Shown here one piece after another: positions 44,285-53,636 of a DNA stretch of 64,000 bases (positions within the stretch are counted from its first letter, which is position 1; each line of letters opens with the position of its first letter). The notes beneath the pieces were generated by a model that did not search any database, was not told the DNA's origin, and saw only the letters and a program-made list of their open reading frames with translations. The translations under genes were made by a program, and so were the position numbers. Source of the stretch: Marinoscillum pacificum (GTDB taxonomy: Bacteria > Bacteroidota > Bacteroidia > Cytophagales > Cyclobacteriaceae); the NCBI RefSeq assembly GCF_024714495.1, contig NZ_JAMZMJ010000001.1, forward strand, positions 310,001-374,000. The letters are read 5' to 3'.

Positions 44285-45615
44285 GCTTCTACTTCTTCTC
44301 TTTTTAGTAGATACTTTTTAATCATTTTACGACTGACCTTTTTCTTCTTACAGATCTCTCCATAGAACTTACCACTATCTCGAAGGGTGCGTTCCTGTGT
44401 TTCATAGTTGTTGTGGTACAAGCCAAATCGCGCACTGACTCCTTCTGCCCACTCAAAATTGTCCATCGTGGACCAATGATAATACCGGCGAATATCAATT
44501 CCTTTCTTAATGGCTTTATTGAGCTGTTTCAGGTGGTCATAGATAAACTTTGCTCGTTGCTCATCGTTGGCATCACAAATACCATTCTCCGTAATGAAAA
44601 TAGGAATTTTGTAGTGCTTATAGACACGTTTGCAAATTCTGAAAAGTCCCTTTGGATAAATCTCCCAACCTAAATCATTAACAGCCTTCCCTTTCTTGAC
44701 ATACAGTTCATTGAACAGTGTTCCAGGATTGTAAATACCCTTTACCAGGTCTCGGGAGTAGTAATTGATGCCAATAAAGTCGCAATAGTTCTTCTTTGGA
44801 AACTCGCGATGCCATTTTAGAGGAAACACAAATCGTGCATGAGTCATGGCTTCCAGATACATCCACTGAAATAGATGATTACTGACATAAGCAGCCATTT
44901 TGGTAAGATGTCGCTTATCAAACATGTCGAAGATCCGGAGATGATGAGCAACTCCTACATGTATTTCTTCCGACTTATGCCCTTTTGCCTTCAATTGCTC
45001 ATGAATTTGATCATAGGCCTTTAAATGCGCTTTAGCAAAATGATTAGCACCGCGTAAGTATTTCCTTACTTTGCCACGCATCCCTGGAGGCCAACGACCT
45101 TCGAAATAGCCAAAAAACAAGTAAACATTTGGTTCATTGATGGTGACCCAGTCTGTGACTAAATCACCCAGCTCATCAACTACAAATCGGACATAATTCA
45201 AATAACGATCTACACATTTTGGATTGATCCAGCCACCATCATCTTCCATCCATAGTGGATTAGAAAAATGCCATAAAGTGACCAATGGGCGGATATTGTT
45301 TTTAAGGAGCAGCTTGATTTCCTTTCGATAGAGCTCGATCCCTTCCTGGCTAAACTGTCCTTCTACAGGCTCAATTCTGCTCCACTCGATGCCCATTCGG
45401 TACGTTTCCGTTTGAATGGCTTTAAGCAGTTTGACATCTGATTCAATGTGATTGATATGGTCACAAGCCACTTTGCTGTGTGAACCATCCTGAATTTTCC
45501 CCAACTCAGACCAGCGATACCAGTTGTGCGGTTGCTCTCCTCCTTCTATATGGGTTGCAGCAGTAGCCGAACCCATCAATAAATCCTCAGGTAATTTGAA
45601 TGTCTTATAGGCCAT
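44281..45615 (-). CDS. GH1-family beta-glucosidase
   Basis: 444 residues of the family 1 TIM barrel: LLMGSATAATHIEGG (start), RMGIEWSRIEPVEG, NIRPLVTLWHFSNPLWMEDD, WVTINEPNVYLFFGY with the acid/base Glu, GINYYSRD and the nucleophile Glu in IFITENGIC. There is no signal peptide, so it acts in the cytoplasm on imported beta-glycosides. Length and motifs are normal for the family. Confidence 0.93.
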   Translation of the reverse strand: MAYKTFKLPEDLLMGSATAATHIEGGEQPHNWYRWSELGKIQDGSHSKVACDHINHIESDVKLLKAIQTETYRMGIEWSRIEPVEGQFSQEGIELYRKEIKLLLKNNIRPLVTLWHFSNPLWMEDDGGWINPKCVDRYLNYVRFVVDELGDLVTDWVTINEPNVYLFFGYFEGRWPPGMRGKVRKYLRGANHFAKAHLKAYDQIHEQLKAKGHKSEEIHVGVAHHLRIFDMFDKRHLTKMAAYVSNHLFQWMYLEAMTHARFVFPLKWHREFPKKNYCDFIGINYYSRDLVKGIYNPGTLFNELYVKKGKAVNDLGWEIYPKGLFRICKRVYKHYKIPIFITENGICDANDEQRAKFIYDHLKQLNKAIKKGIDIRRYYHWSTMDNFEWAEGVSARFGLYHNNYETQERTLRDSGKFYGEICKKKKVSRKMIKKYLLKREEVEA

Positions 45616-45848
45616 TTTGCAGTTTGCAAGCTACGCCACAAGCTTTAACTGCAGGTTATGAGAAGGTTAAGTCTTTGAATTGGCATTTTGAATTAAATAC
45701 CTGCTTTCAACTTGATATTGTCATCCATTGCAAATAATGTCATTGTCACCTTGATTCTTAAATCCGTTTATTTTTGTTTTACCAGCATACAACTAGCCAC
45801 GTGAAAAATAAAAACATCTTAATCATACAACCAGCTTCTAGTGCCAAC

Positions 45849-46604
45849 ATGGACTGGACCCGGTCGCTGGCTGTTGGATTAGTGTTAGCCGTATTTATCT
45901 CATTCATCAATCTATTTTTAAAACCGTTTAAAACTGCAGAGAGTAGTACGATCTTCGTTTTGGGATATAGCGGGTGTTTCTTAGCTAGTTATGGTCTCGC
46001 CTACTTCTTTGAATACACCATTTTCAAGCACCTGAAACCCATTTGGGCGAATAGAACGGTGGCTTTCTTTATCACGCTGTTCCTATTGAGTGACCTCTCC
46101 ATATATCTGTATGATTTAATGATCATCAAGGCACAACCACTTTCCTGGAATGATTTTATTCCGTTTACTTTTCGAGTAATGCTCCCCTTTGGGTTCATCG
46201 TATTACCCATGATTTACATTGGGCGGACTGCACGGATTGCTATTCGTCAAGGAGATGAAATAGATGCTACCAATGAAGTAATACTGAAAGGAGCTTCATC
46301 AGGTGAAGTTCTCCATACCACATCAGATAAAATCTTGTATGCAAGAGCAGAGGACAACTATTGCAATATTTTTTATCTAAATGCTCAAGGGGTTGTAAAT
46401 CATAAGCTATTCCGAATCAAAATCTCAGATCTGGCAGATCAAATAGATTGCCTGACAAGATGCCACAGAACCTATGCCATTAACCTGGAGAATGCTGCAC
46501 ACATACAAGCCTCCAAAACCAAGGCATCTGTGCAAATCAAATGGATCAATGAAATAATCCCTGTTTCTAAATCTTATCTTCATGTAGTAAACAGGGCAGA
46601 ATAA
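45849..46604 (+). CDS. membrane-anchored LytTR-type regulator
   Basis: 251 residues from the ATG at 45849. The frame extends to a TTG at 45774, but the added residues are polar and not family-like. Four membrane helices (about 4-25, 38-60, 70-92, 105-130) are followed by a LytTR DNA-binding domain: DKILYARAEDNYCNIFYLNA, then LTRCHRTYAINLENAAHIQA and a closing NEIIPVSKSYLHVVNRAE. Such proteins are regulators tied to the membrane rather than response regulators. It sits 101 bp before the desaturase-like gene and a 21-bp-period direct repeat falls in the gap. Confidence 0.88.
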   Translation: MDWTRSLAVGLVLAVFISFINLFLKPFKTAESSTIFVLGYSGCFLASYGLAYFFEYTIFKHLKPIWANRTVAFFITLFLLSDLSIYLYDLMIIKAQPLSWNDFIPFTFRVMLPFGFIVLPMIYIGRTARIAIRQGDEIDATNEVILKGASSGEVLHTTSDKILYARAEDNYCNIFYLNAQGVVNHKLFRIKISDLADQIDCLTRCHRTYAINLENAAHIQASKTKASVQIKWINEIIPVSKSYLHVVNRAE

Positions 46605-46636
46605 CTCACCACAAAAAGGTTAGAACTCACCACAAA
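46603..46636 (+). promoter_or_regulatory. direct repeat, possible LytTR binding site
   Basis: aactcaccacaaa occurs at 46603-46615 and again at 46624-46636, a centre-to-centre distance of 21 bp. LytTR regulators bind paired direct repeats about one or two helical turns apart on the same DNA face, so the spacing fits. It lies directly after the LytTR gene's stop and before the desaturase-like gene at 46706. Confidence 0.45.
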
Positions 46637-46705
46637 CACCGTTTTATTATCAAGAATACATGATTCTCTTGAGTAGGTTAGTCATTCAACTAATAATACC
46701 CACTC

Positions 46706-47956
46706 ATGAACGTCTATGCATTTATCATTCCCATTGTGGTTTTGCTTTTACTAGCAGAAATCATTGTAACCTGGAGATTACAAAATGGCAAGTATCCCTT
46801 TCAAGACACGGTCACCAACCTTGGTACTGGTATTGCTAACCAATGTGTGAATCTGGCTGTAGCTTTCTTTGTCTACAAATGGTACGGCTTCATTTACGAC
46901 TTAACACCATTTAGCATAGAACTAACCTGGTGGTCAGGGATTCTTCTACTCCTACTTCAGGACTTTATCTTTTATTGGTTTCATCGATTGGGACATACGA
47001 TCAATATCTTCTGGGCGGCACACATGCCACATCATTCATCAGAAGAGATGAATCTGTCTGTAGGTATTAGAGCTAGTTTTACCCAACGCTTGTTTCAATT
47101 CATGTTCTTCGATTGGGCCCTGGTCTTCATTGGCTATACACCAGAAGCGGTTTATTCCATAGCAGGTATTCATTTGCTCCTAGCCTATTGGCATCATACA
47201 GCTTACATCAAGAAGCTGGGTTGGTTTGAAAAGCTCTTTGTTACACCCTCACACCACCGTGTGCATCATGGAGTTAATCCTCAATACCTAGACAAAAATT
47301 TCTCCGAATTCTTAATCGTATGGGATAAGTGGTTTGGCTCCTTTGAACCGGAAGAAGAAGAAGTATGCTATGGCGTGACTCATCCTCCAAGGACCTGGAA
47401 TCCAATTTCCATTAATTTTCAATTTTGGAAGCAATTATGGGATGATGCTGTTGCAGCACCTTACTTCTGGGATAAGATCAGAATATGGTTTATGCCACTT
47501 GGCTGGAGACCAAGAGGCCTAAAACCTTACGGAAAAGGTGGATACAATAAATCGCAGCAAGTGAAATTTCAAAGTAAGCCGATGATCAATGCTAACACCT
47601 ATTTGATAGTCCAAGTTACACTTTCTATGATTGTACTTTTTATCACCGTGAACTTGCAATGGCCCATTATTGCGAATCATCGAATCCTTTTATCCATTGG
47701 AATTTTCTTAACGGTGATTAGCTGGGGAGGCATCTTAGAAGCTAAAAAATGGGCTGTTGCATTAGAGATCGTCAGAAGCCTTTTTGTAGGTGTAGCTTTA
47801 GTATTCGTTTTACACCAATCAGCATTATCTCATTACACCGGTTGGAGTACAATTGCCATCAGTTTAGCAGTAGCATTTAATGTATTTTTCAGTACTTTCT
47901 TATTGAGGAAGCCTATAGTTGAAGATGAAACCATTTCGGTCAAAACCGCAGCTTAG
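46706..47956 (+). CDS. sterol-desaturase/fatty-acid-hydroxylase-like membrane enzyme
   Basis: 416 residues with about eight membrane helices. It has the di-iron histidine set of the family: HRLGHTIN (H-x3-H), HMPHHSSEE (H-x2-HH), YWHHTAY and HHRVHHG. It probably hydroxylates or desaturates a lipid in the membrane using O2. The C-terminal 130 residues add four further helices, a long tail seen in many bacterial members. It follows the LytTR regulator, which may control it, and overlaps the convergent barrel gene by four bases. Confidence 0.92.
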   Translation: MNVYAFIIPIVVLLLLAEIIVTWRLQNGKYPFQDTVTNLGTGIANQCVNLAVAFFVYKWYGFIYDLTPFSIELTWWSGILLLLLQDFIFYWFHRLGHTINIFWAAHMPHHSSEEMNLSVGIRASFTQRLFQFMFFDWALVFIGYTPEAVYSIAGIHLLLAYWHHTAYIKKLGWFEKLFVTPSHHRVHHGVNPQYLDKNFSEFLIVWDKWFGSFEPEEEEVCYGVTHPPRTWNPISINFQFWKQLWDDAVAAPYFWDKIRIWFMPLGWRPRGLKPYGKGGYNKSQQVKFQSKPMINANTYLIVQVTLSMIVLFITVNLQWPIIANHRILLSIGIFLTVISWGGILEAKKWAVALEIVRSLFVGVALVFVLHQSALSHYTGWSTIAISLAVAFNVFFSTFLLRKPIVEDETISVKTAA

Positions 47957-49095
47957 AATGCTTCACCAATGAAAAAATAATAACCAGGACCGTCTTCAGA
48001 AAAGGCTATATCAAAACGAGTGTAAATGTCTTTGTTAGGAAACAACAGAAATCTAGCACCTAGCCCACCAGCAATTTTGATGTGTTTGAAATCTAGATTC
48101 TGAAGACGGTTTCCAACGGTTCCCATCCCCAGAAAAGTTGCGGCTCCCCATCTTCGACTAAATGGAAATGGTAGAAATCGATATTCTGTCTGTGCGGCTA
48201 AAAGGGTTTTGTCACGATATCGTCCAGTATAATAGCCTCTCATCAGACTTTCGCCGCCCATCAAAGCAAGTTGATTGAAGGGCGCTTCTCTCACCACATC
48301 GGTGAAATAAACCTGTGAGGCTAATACTTGATTTTTGGCAGTCGTGAGATAATAACGAGCATCTAGAAAGTAGGAAGTAAATTCATAATCGCTCCACCAG
48401 GCATTATCATATCGAAGAAAACCTGTCTCGCCAAAAAAACCTTCCCGTACGTTCAAAACATTATGCCGGTTATCATATACCAACCCCAGGCCAAGTCCTA
48501 AATTTAAATATGGCATTGCTCCAGGTGGTTGGTGAAATGAATCTTCCGAAAACTGATTGATTTGAACATTGGCAAGACGCTGAAAATCAGTTTCTAACCC
48601 CAGGTATAAACTTCCCCACACCTTACGTAGCACTCGCTCACGAATGGCCAGACTACCCGCATCGATTTGTGCTAATTCTTCTCCGGTGATTTCAGGTCCA
48701 ATACCATAATAAAACAGTGGAAATTGTTGCAAACGAACCTTTCCTAAAAAGAACCATTTACTCTGATCTCCATACAATGCATGATCCAGCCACAATCCAT
48801 ATTGTTGCTCAAGAGTAAGGAAAGTGAATAGATTCAATTCACTTAACCTGTTGGAAGTGTCCTGGTTCATATAATAAACATACAACGCACTTAATCCAAA
48901 CTCCCATTTGGTCTCCGGAGCGTAGGCAATAGTTGGATATGCCATGAATTTTGGCTTTTCAGCATGCGTTGTATCATTGAACATATAGTTCCAAACGCGA
49001 TCAACTATGCCTTGTCCATGAGATGTAAAGGGTCTTATAAGCAGACCTAGCACCAGGTAAAGTGCTAACCTTTTACAAAAATCTGATTTCAACAT
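47953..49095 (-). CDS. BamA/TamA-type outer-membrane barrel (D15 family)
   Basis: 380 residues with a signal peptide ending around GLLIRPFTSHGQ. The barrel is the D15/surface-antigen type: YPTIAYAPETKWEFGLSALY at the start, GLGLGLVYDNRHNVLNVREG (the characteristic DxRxN strand), LALMGGESLMRGYYTGRYRD (the VRGF-like loop-6 region) and LLAAQTEYRF. It has no POTRA domains, so it is a short, stand-alone barrel like many Bacteroidota proteins. Possible role: export or insertion of a partner, not known. Confidence 0.88.
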   Translation of the reverse strand: MLKSDFCKRLALYLVLGLLIRPFTSHGQGIVDRVWNYMFNDTTHAEKPKFMAYPTIAYAPETKWEFGLSALYVYYMNQDTSNRLSELNLFTFLTLEQQYGLWLDHALYGDQSKWFFLGKVRLQQFPLFYYGIGPEITGEELAQIDAGSLAIRERVLRKVWGSLYLGLETDFQRLANVQINQFSEDSFHQPPGAMPYLNLGLGLGLVYDNRHNVLNVREGFFGETGFLRYDNAWWSDYEFTSYFLDARYYLTTAKNQVLASQVYFTDVVREAPFNQLALMGGESLMRGYYTGRYRDKTLLAAQTEYRFLPFPFSRRWGAATFLGMGTVGNRLQNLDFKHIKIAGGLGARFLLFPNKDIYTRFDIAFSEDGPGYYFFIGEAF

Positions 49096-49276
49096 ACCTT
49101 CTACTTCTGAAAGAATAAGTATTCAATGACATTAAATGTTTTGACTACCAGGCTATGCAAGTTACCAGCTAAAAGGTTATCGATGGAAAAGTATCTACCA
49201 GAAGTCAATCAAAAATACGTATTGAGAGTTAAGATTGTATTCATCAATTATTAGAGAAGATTTTATACTCGCGCTT

Positions 49277-50536
49277 ATGAGCATTTTCAACATTATCACC
49301 ACACTTATTATCATATCTGCCATTTTTGCATTCATCAACACTAAATTTTTAAAGCTTCCTTTTACTATTGGGTTGATGATAATTGCCATTGTCTTTACAC
49401 TGTTGGTTACGATTTTAGGACACATCAATCAGTTCATTCTTAATGAAGCAAAGGAGTTTGTTCAGGCCATTGATTTTGAAACAGCTCTGTTGGATATCAT
49501 GCTAAGTTTCTTACTTTTTGCAGGTGCTCTTCATACTAATCTAGATGCCTTAAAAACACATAAAGGCCCCATAGCTATGTTTGCTACTGTAGGTGTGTTG
49601 ATTTCAACCTTTCTGATTGGTACGGGTATTTTTTATGTTTTCATTTTGTTCAATTATCCTATTGACTACATCTATTGTTTGTTATTTGGAGCACTAATCT
49701 CTCCAACTGATCCGATCGCTGTTTTGGGGATTCTAAAAGAAGCCAACGCACCTAAAAAATTAGAAACCAAGATAGTAGGAGAATCACTGTTCAACGATGG
49801 AGTTGGTGTGGTTCTGTTCATCGTTCTGTTTAAAATTGCTGAACAAGGGTTGGGTAATATGAGTGCAGGTGATGTAGGCTGGCTTTTCCTATTGGAAGTA
49901 GCTGGTGGTATTCTACTTGGGTTGGTATCTGGGTGGATTGTTTTTCAATTGACCAAAGTCATTGACAACTATGAAACTGAAGTGATCATTACATTAGCTC
50001 TGGTCATGGGAATTTCGGCCTTGGCTCAATACCTGCATGTTTCAGGACCTCTGGCTGTGGTAGTTGCAGGCCTATTACTTGGTAACACGGCTCCTACAAC
50101 TGCCTGGTCTAGCAATACAATTAGTTATGTTGATAAGTTTTGGGAATTAATTGATGTGTTGCTCAACGCCATTTTATTTGTCCTAATCGGATTGGAACTT
50201 ATTGTAATTGCACTGGATGGTCAATACTTACTTTTTGGTCTTTTAGCGATTCCTTTTGTGCTAATAGCTCGTTACTTAGCACTATCTGGCCCCATTCAAT
50301 TGTTCAAACGGAAGCTGGAGTTCATTCCACAAACAAATTTAGTCATGACATGGGGTGGAATTAGAGGTGGAATCTCTATTGCTCTGGCACTCTCTCTACA
50401 GCCTCAGATGGAACGAGAATTGTTCTTAACAATTACTTATGTAGTGGTGGTATTTTCCATCATTACACAGGGGTTAACTATAGGTCCACTGGTCAAAAGA
50501 GTGTTGAAAATCGAGCAAAACTCTAATCCATCATGA
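49277..50536 (+). CDS. Na+/H+ antiporter, CPA1 family
   Basis: 419 residues from the ATG at 49277 (the frame is open from 49235 with a non-conserved TTG start). About 12 membrane helices. Family motifs are LISPTDPIAVLGILKEA, ESLFNDGVGVVLFIVLFKIA with the ion-binding Asn-Asp pair, and MTWGGIRGGISIALALSLQ near the end. It exchanges Na+ (or K+) for H+ at the inner membrane. It would complement the predicted Na+-type V-ATPase in the same window, though the genes are not linked. Confidence 0.93.
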   Translation: MSIFNIITTLIIISAIFAFINTKFLKLPFTIGLMIIAIVFTLLVTILGHINQFILNEAKEFVQAIDFETALLDIMLSFLLFAGALHTNLDALKTHKGPIAMFATVGVLISTFLIGTGIFYVFILFNYPIDYIYCLLFGALISPTDPIAVLGILKEANAPKKLETKIVGESLFNDGVGVVLFIVLFKIAEQGLGNMSAGDVGWLFLLEVAGGILLGLVSGWIVFQLTKVIDNYETEVIITLALVMGISALAQYLHVSGPLAVVVAGLLLGNTAPTTAWSSNTISYVDKFWELIDVLLNAILFVLIGLELIVIALDGQYLLFGLLAIPFVLIARYLALSGPIQLFKRKLEFIPQTNLVMTWGGIRGGISIALALSLQPQMERELFLTITYVVVVFSIITQGLTIGPLVKRVLKIEQNSNPS

Positions 50537-50615
50537 TGAACCGACACTCCTAGTCTAATGTAACATTTAAAAGTTTATAAATGATCGTTGTTTCTACAGA
50601 GTAGAATGGTTGCTA

Positions 50616-51257
50616 TCAATAAGGCAATACCCAAACATCTTCTCCATAGGAAGAGAAGTTACCAATAGCAGCATCTGCTTGCTCTTTTGAAGCAAAATCA
50701 CCTAAGGAGACTCTGAAGAAGATATGTTTATCCGTTTCATGACGGATGATTTTAACCAAATTGCCTTCTTTAGCGGTTTTATTGGCGAAATCCAAAGCAA
50801 GATCTTCATCGATACTACTTGAAACAATAACGTAATAACGACCTGTGCGAGCATTAATTCTCTCCACAATTGCTGCTGCTCTACGTGCTTCTCGCTCTGC
50901 TATCTCAGCCAATTTTTGATTAACGATAACTAACTGATCCTTTGGATGTTGTCTATCAGAGAATATACCAGAAGCTTCAGTATATTTATCATATGCAGTT
51001 TGCCAATCCTCTTGTGCAAAGGCATCATCACCATCTTTGATTAGCTGCTCATAGTTCGCATTATCCCTTTCGAGCTTTTCTGCCGCCTTTTTAGCAGCTG
51101 CTTCTTTAGCTAATTGTTCTTGTTTGGCTTTTTCCTTTGCTTCCTGTTCTGGTAGATAAATAAAACCATACCAACCAGCCACAATTCCAACAATTACTAT
51201 GACTACAGCCAGGCTTATTCCAACAATTTTACCAGTGTTATTAGGACTCTCACTCAT
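50616..51257 (-). CDS. membrane-anchored SPOR-domain protein
   Basis: 213 residues: a short cytoplasmic start, one membrane helix (GISLAVVIVIVGIVAGWYGF), a charged Ala/Glu/Lys coiled coil (about 35-125; QEAKEKAKQEQLAKEAAAKK, EAARRAAA) and a C-terminal SPOR-like domain (RYYVIVSSSIDEDLALDFAN ... FFRVSLGDFASKEQADAAI). SPOR domains bind denuded peptidoglycan glycan, so this is likely a cell-division or cell-wall factor. A 'EDWQTAYDKYTEA' segment in the coil resembles a single TPR helix. Confidence 0.88.
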   Translation of the reverse strand: MSESPNNTGKIVGISLAVVIVIVGIVAGWYGFIYLPEQEAKEKAKQEQLAKEAAAKKAAEKLERDNANYEQLIKDGDDAFAQEDWQTAYDKYTEASGIFSDRQHPKDQLVIVNQKLAEIAEREARRAAAIVERINARTGRYYVIVSSSIDEDLALDFANKTAKEGNLVKIIRHETDKHIFFRVSLGDFASKEQADAAIGNFSSYGEDVWVLPY

Positions 51258-51363
51258 TAGGTTAGCTATTAATAAAAATTAAAGGTAACTAAATGGTGAG
51301 AGTTTGCATCAAATTAGTCCTAAAAGCTTTCTCAAATTGATAAGACCTACATCTGTAAAGTCA

Positions 51364-52521
51364 TTAGTCCTCCGGGTTTAAATTCCAGGATAAGCTGAAC
51401 TTACCCAGGACATTAGCATTTTCAGGATCATATTTTAACTCAATTGGAAAATATAAGTCCTCTGTCAATCTAGGTGTCAGGCTAAAATTCAACGTAAACT
51501 GAGTTTCATCTTCATCTTCATGCAATCCTTTGATGATTGATTGATACCCTACTCCTAATTTCAATTCTAATTTTGAATCATTTTCCTCGTCTTTCCACAA
51601 TACCTTACCAAAATTCCCATCAACTTTCCACAGCCTTCTTTCATCAAAACTATCTTCTGCAATTACAGTGTCATTGGAGAAAATATAGGCCGCTTTCAAC
51701 TCCAGGTTTGCAGGTGATTTTTTCACTTTGTTAGGATTAAGCCCCTGAAGAAAAGAAACTTCCAAGCTCATATCATTCAAATTCCCACTTTCAAAGCTTG
51801 GCAGTACAGCTGCCGTTAATAATGCTCTTCTGCTGAAACGTTCTTTTTCATAATCCCATTCCTTTTGAACGTATTCATTGAAATTTCCAAGATTAATAGA
51901 ATCTAAACGCGTTTGTAAAAATTCATAGATTGGATCACTTTTAAATAATTCAATTTGAGATTTCCATTCTGCATTAAATAGTCCTTGAAACTCCTCATCA
52001 AAATCAGAAAGCTCTACACTTTCACCATCTTGATATTTTTTCATCAGTATTTTAAACGAATCTTCATCTCTTTTTGAATACCTTGAAACAGCATTTACCA
52101 TTGCCCGACTCACCATTCTGATCAAGTTAGACGTTGTTTTTCTTAAAGAGCCTTCAGTCATGTCTGTATTATTGATCAATGCTACTTTGACTCCTGGGGC
52201 AAAAGATTCGATCTTATTTTGATCACCAAGACCTAAACTCATCGTTAGCTGTACTCGTCTTAGAAATGCGTTAGAGTTTTCTAGATAATTGGTATCTACC
52301 TTAACATTTGGATTGACTAGTGCCTTCAGGCCGAAAAGCGACGCATCTAAAGTGTACTTGCCATCCTCCTTACCGAGATAACCGGACTCCGCAGCCACTT
52401 TGTATATTCTTGTGAAACTTTCCCGACTCATAAAAGATTTGGACGGAGCCACATCATTTTCTTGCCCTAACGCAGTTAATGAAACCGTAAGGAGCAGTAT
52501 TATTTGGATAACTTTTCTCAT
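51364..52521 (-). CDS. hypothetical secreted/outer-membrane protein
   Basis: 385 residues with a signal peptide (VIQIILLLTVSLTALG). The middle (about 60-200) is helical and the C-terminal half has many short amphipathic strands (LELKLGVGYQSIIKGLHEDE, FTLNFSLTPRLTEDLYFPIE, NVLGKFSLSWNLN) ending in Asp, consistent with an outer-membrane barrel. No family is recognised. Its start overlaps the preceding 87-residue gene by four bases, so the two form a pair. Confidence 0.65.
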   Translation of the reverse strand: MRKVIQIILLLTVSLTALGQENDVAPSKSFMSRESFTRIYKVAAESGYLGKEDGKYTLDASLFGLKALVNPNVKVDTNYLENSNAFLRRVQLTMSLGLGDQNKIESFAPGVKVALINNTDMTEGSLRKTTSNLIRMVSRAMVNAVSRYSKRDEDSFKILMKKYQDGESVELSDFDEEFQGLFNAEWKSQIELFKSDPIYEFLQTRLDSINLGNFNEYVQKEWDYEKERFSRRALLTAAVLPSFESGNLNDMSLEVSFLQGLNPNKVKKSPANLELKAAYIFSNDTVIAEDSFDERRLWKVDGNFGKVLWKDEENDSKLELKLGVGYQSIIKGLHEDEDETQFTLNFSLTPRLTEDLYFPIELKYDPENANVLGKFSLSWNLNPED

Positions 52522-52781
52522 GATACTTCTAATAAAAAAGGGATCGTTTTTGGAGACTTGAAAGTATGTGATGCTAATGAGGTATCGTCCTGATGAAAGG
52601 AAATTTCAATAGTTCCTCCATCCGGAGGAATGGCTCCAACCATAATAAAATGATCACCAGAGGATAAGGGTAAATTTGCAGTACATGATGAAGTGAGATG
52701 AATGTCCGGTATCCCAGCCATGGTCAATATGACCTCTCCTGCTCCACCTTTAATTGTTACAATTACTTGAATATTTGCCAT
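52518..52781 (-). CDS. small hypothetical beta-rich protein
   Basis: 87 residues, starting MANIQVIVTIKGGAGEVILT. It alternates hydrophobic strands and Gly/Pro turns (LTSSCTANLPLSSGDHFIMV, PPDGGTIEISFHQDDTSL), suggesting a single beta-sandwich. There is no signal peptide. It is translationally coupled to the downstream secreted protein. Resemblance to small effector-like or adaptor proteins is only impressionistic. Confidence 0.55.
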   Translation of the reverse strand: MANIQVIVTIKGGAGEVILTMAGIPDIHLTSSCTANLPLSSGDHFIMVGAIPPDGGTIEISFHQDDTSLASHTFKSPKTIPFLLEVS

Positions 52782-52936
52782 GATAGTTTGGTTTTATAGT
52801 GGATCAAAGTTGCAAGAACTAATTACCATTCTCCATACCCCTAAATAGGTAATCGCAATCTAATACTTAGAAATTCACTTGATGCAACCAAAGAATTATA
52901 TTCCTATTACTTTCGCGAGCAAAACAAATATTCTCA

Positions 52937-53608
52937 ATGAGTGACATTCGCTTAATGAAACCTGGACACAATGGACAACTGATCAATGAATATGGGATAA
53001 GTGAAACGCCCCCTCCTGATTGGGCTTTTTTAAAAGCTGGAGATTCGGCGGTTACCAGAAAAGTAACTGCAGCCGGGCCAATTTGGCGTGTTCAAATCAA
53101 AAAAGGAAGACGACTTCATTCATTGGGAATATGGGCTCCACAATCGAATATCAGTCAAGCCAAGGTAGATGTTGAGGCTATGCGAGCAGACCCAAGCTAC
53201 GCCAAAAAACAAGCTAGTGCAGCCAAGTCCCGAGCGAAGAAACAGGAAAACTACATGGCTGAATTTCAGCTGGAAGTAGCTAAATACTTGAATTTCCACA
53301 CTAGCTATTCAGATTTGCAATCTAAAATGGCTCAATTGGTCACGGAACATGCCATTCCTATTGGAAGTGGTACGGTAGCTCGGACCAATATGATTCCCGT
53401 TGAAGAGCGTGCCGGCAAAGCTGTGATTGCATGGATGAGACACAAAACCACCAACTACGACAATCTGAAAATAGCTCGTATAAAAGGCGAAAGACGTAAA
53501 GTCAGAAAACAGCTAGCACAAAGATCATTGGCTATTTTGAAACAATACCGAAGCGGACAACCAGTAGCTTTGGATTGTCCACTTTGGAAAGCTCTCAAAG
53601 ATGAATAA
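52937..53608 (+). CDS. DUF2293-domain protein
   Basis: 223 residues. The C-terminal 90 residues match the DUF2293 pattern: HAIPIGSGTVARTNMIPVEE, then KAVIAWMRHKTTNYDNL, and a basic helix (GERRKVRKQLAQRSLAILKQ). The N-terminus (PPPDWAFLKAGDSAVTRKVT, then IWRVQIKKGRRLHSLGIWAP) is also typical. The region is strongly basic and may bind nucleic acid. Function is not established. A loose -33/-7 candidate (ttg and tactttcg, about 52879-52914) lies upstream. Confidence 0.85.
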   Translation: MSDIRLMKPGHNGQLINEYGISETPPPDWAFLKAGDSAVTRKVTAAGPIWRVQIKKGRRLHSLGIWAPQSNISQAKVDVEAMRADPSYAKKQASAAKSRAKKQENYMAEFQLEVAKYLNFHTSYSDLQSKMAQLVTEHAIPIGSGTVARTNMIPVEERAGKAVIAWMRHKTTNYDNLKIARIKGERRKVRKQLAQRSLAILKQYRSGQPVALDCPLWKALKDE

Positions 53609-53636
53609 ATTGGTCATAAAGCCTACAGTTTCCATA

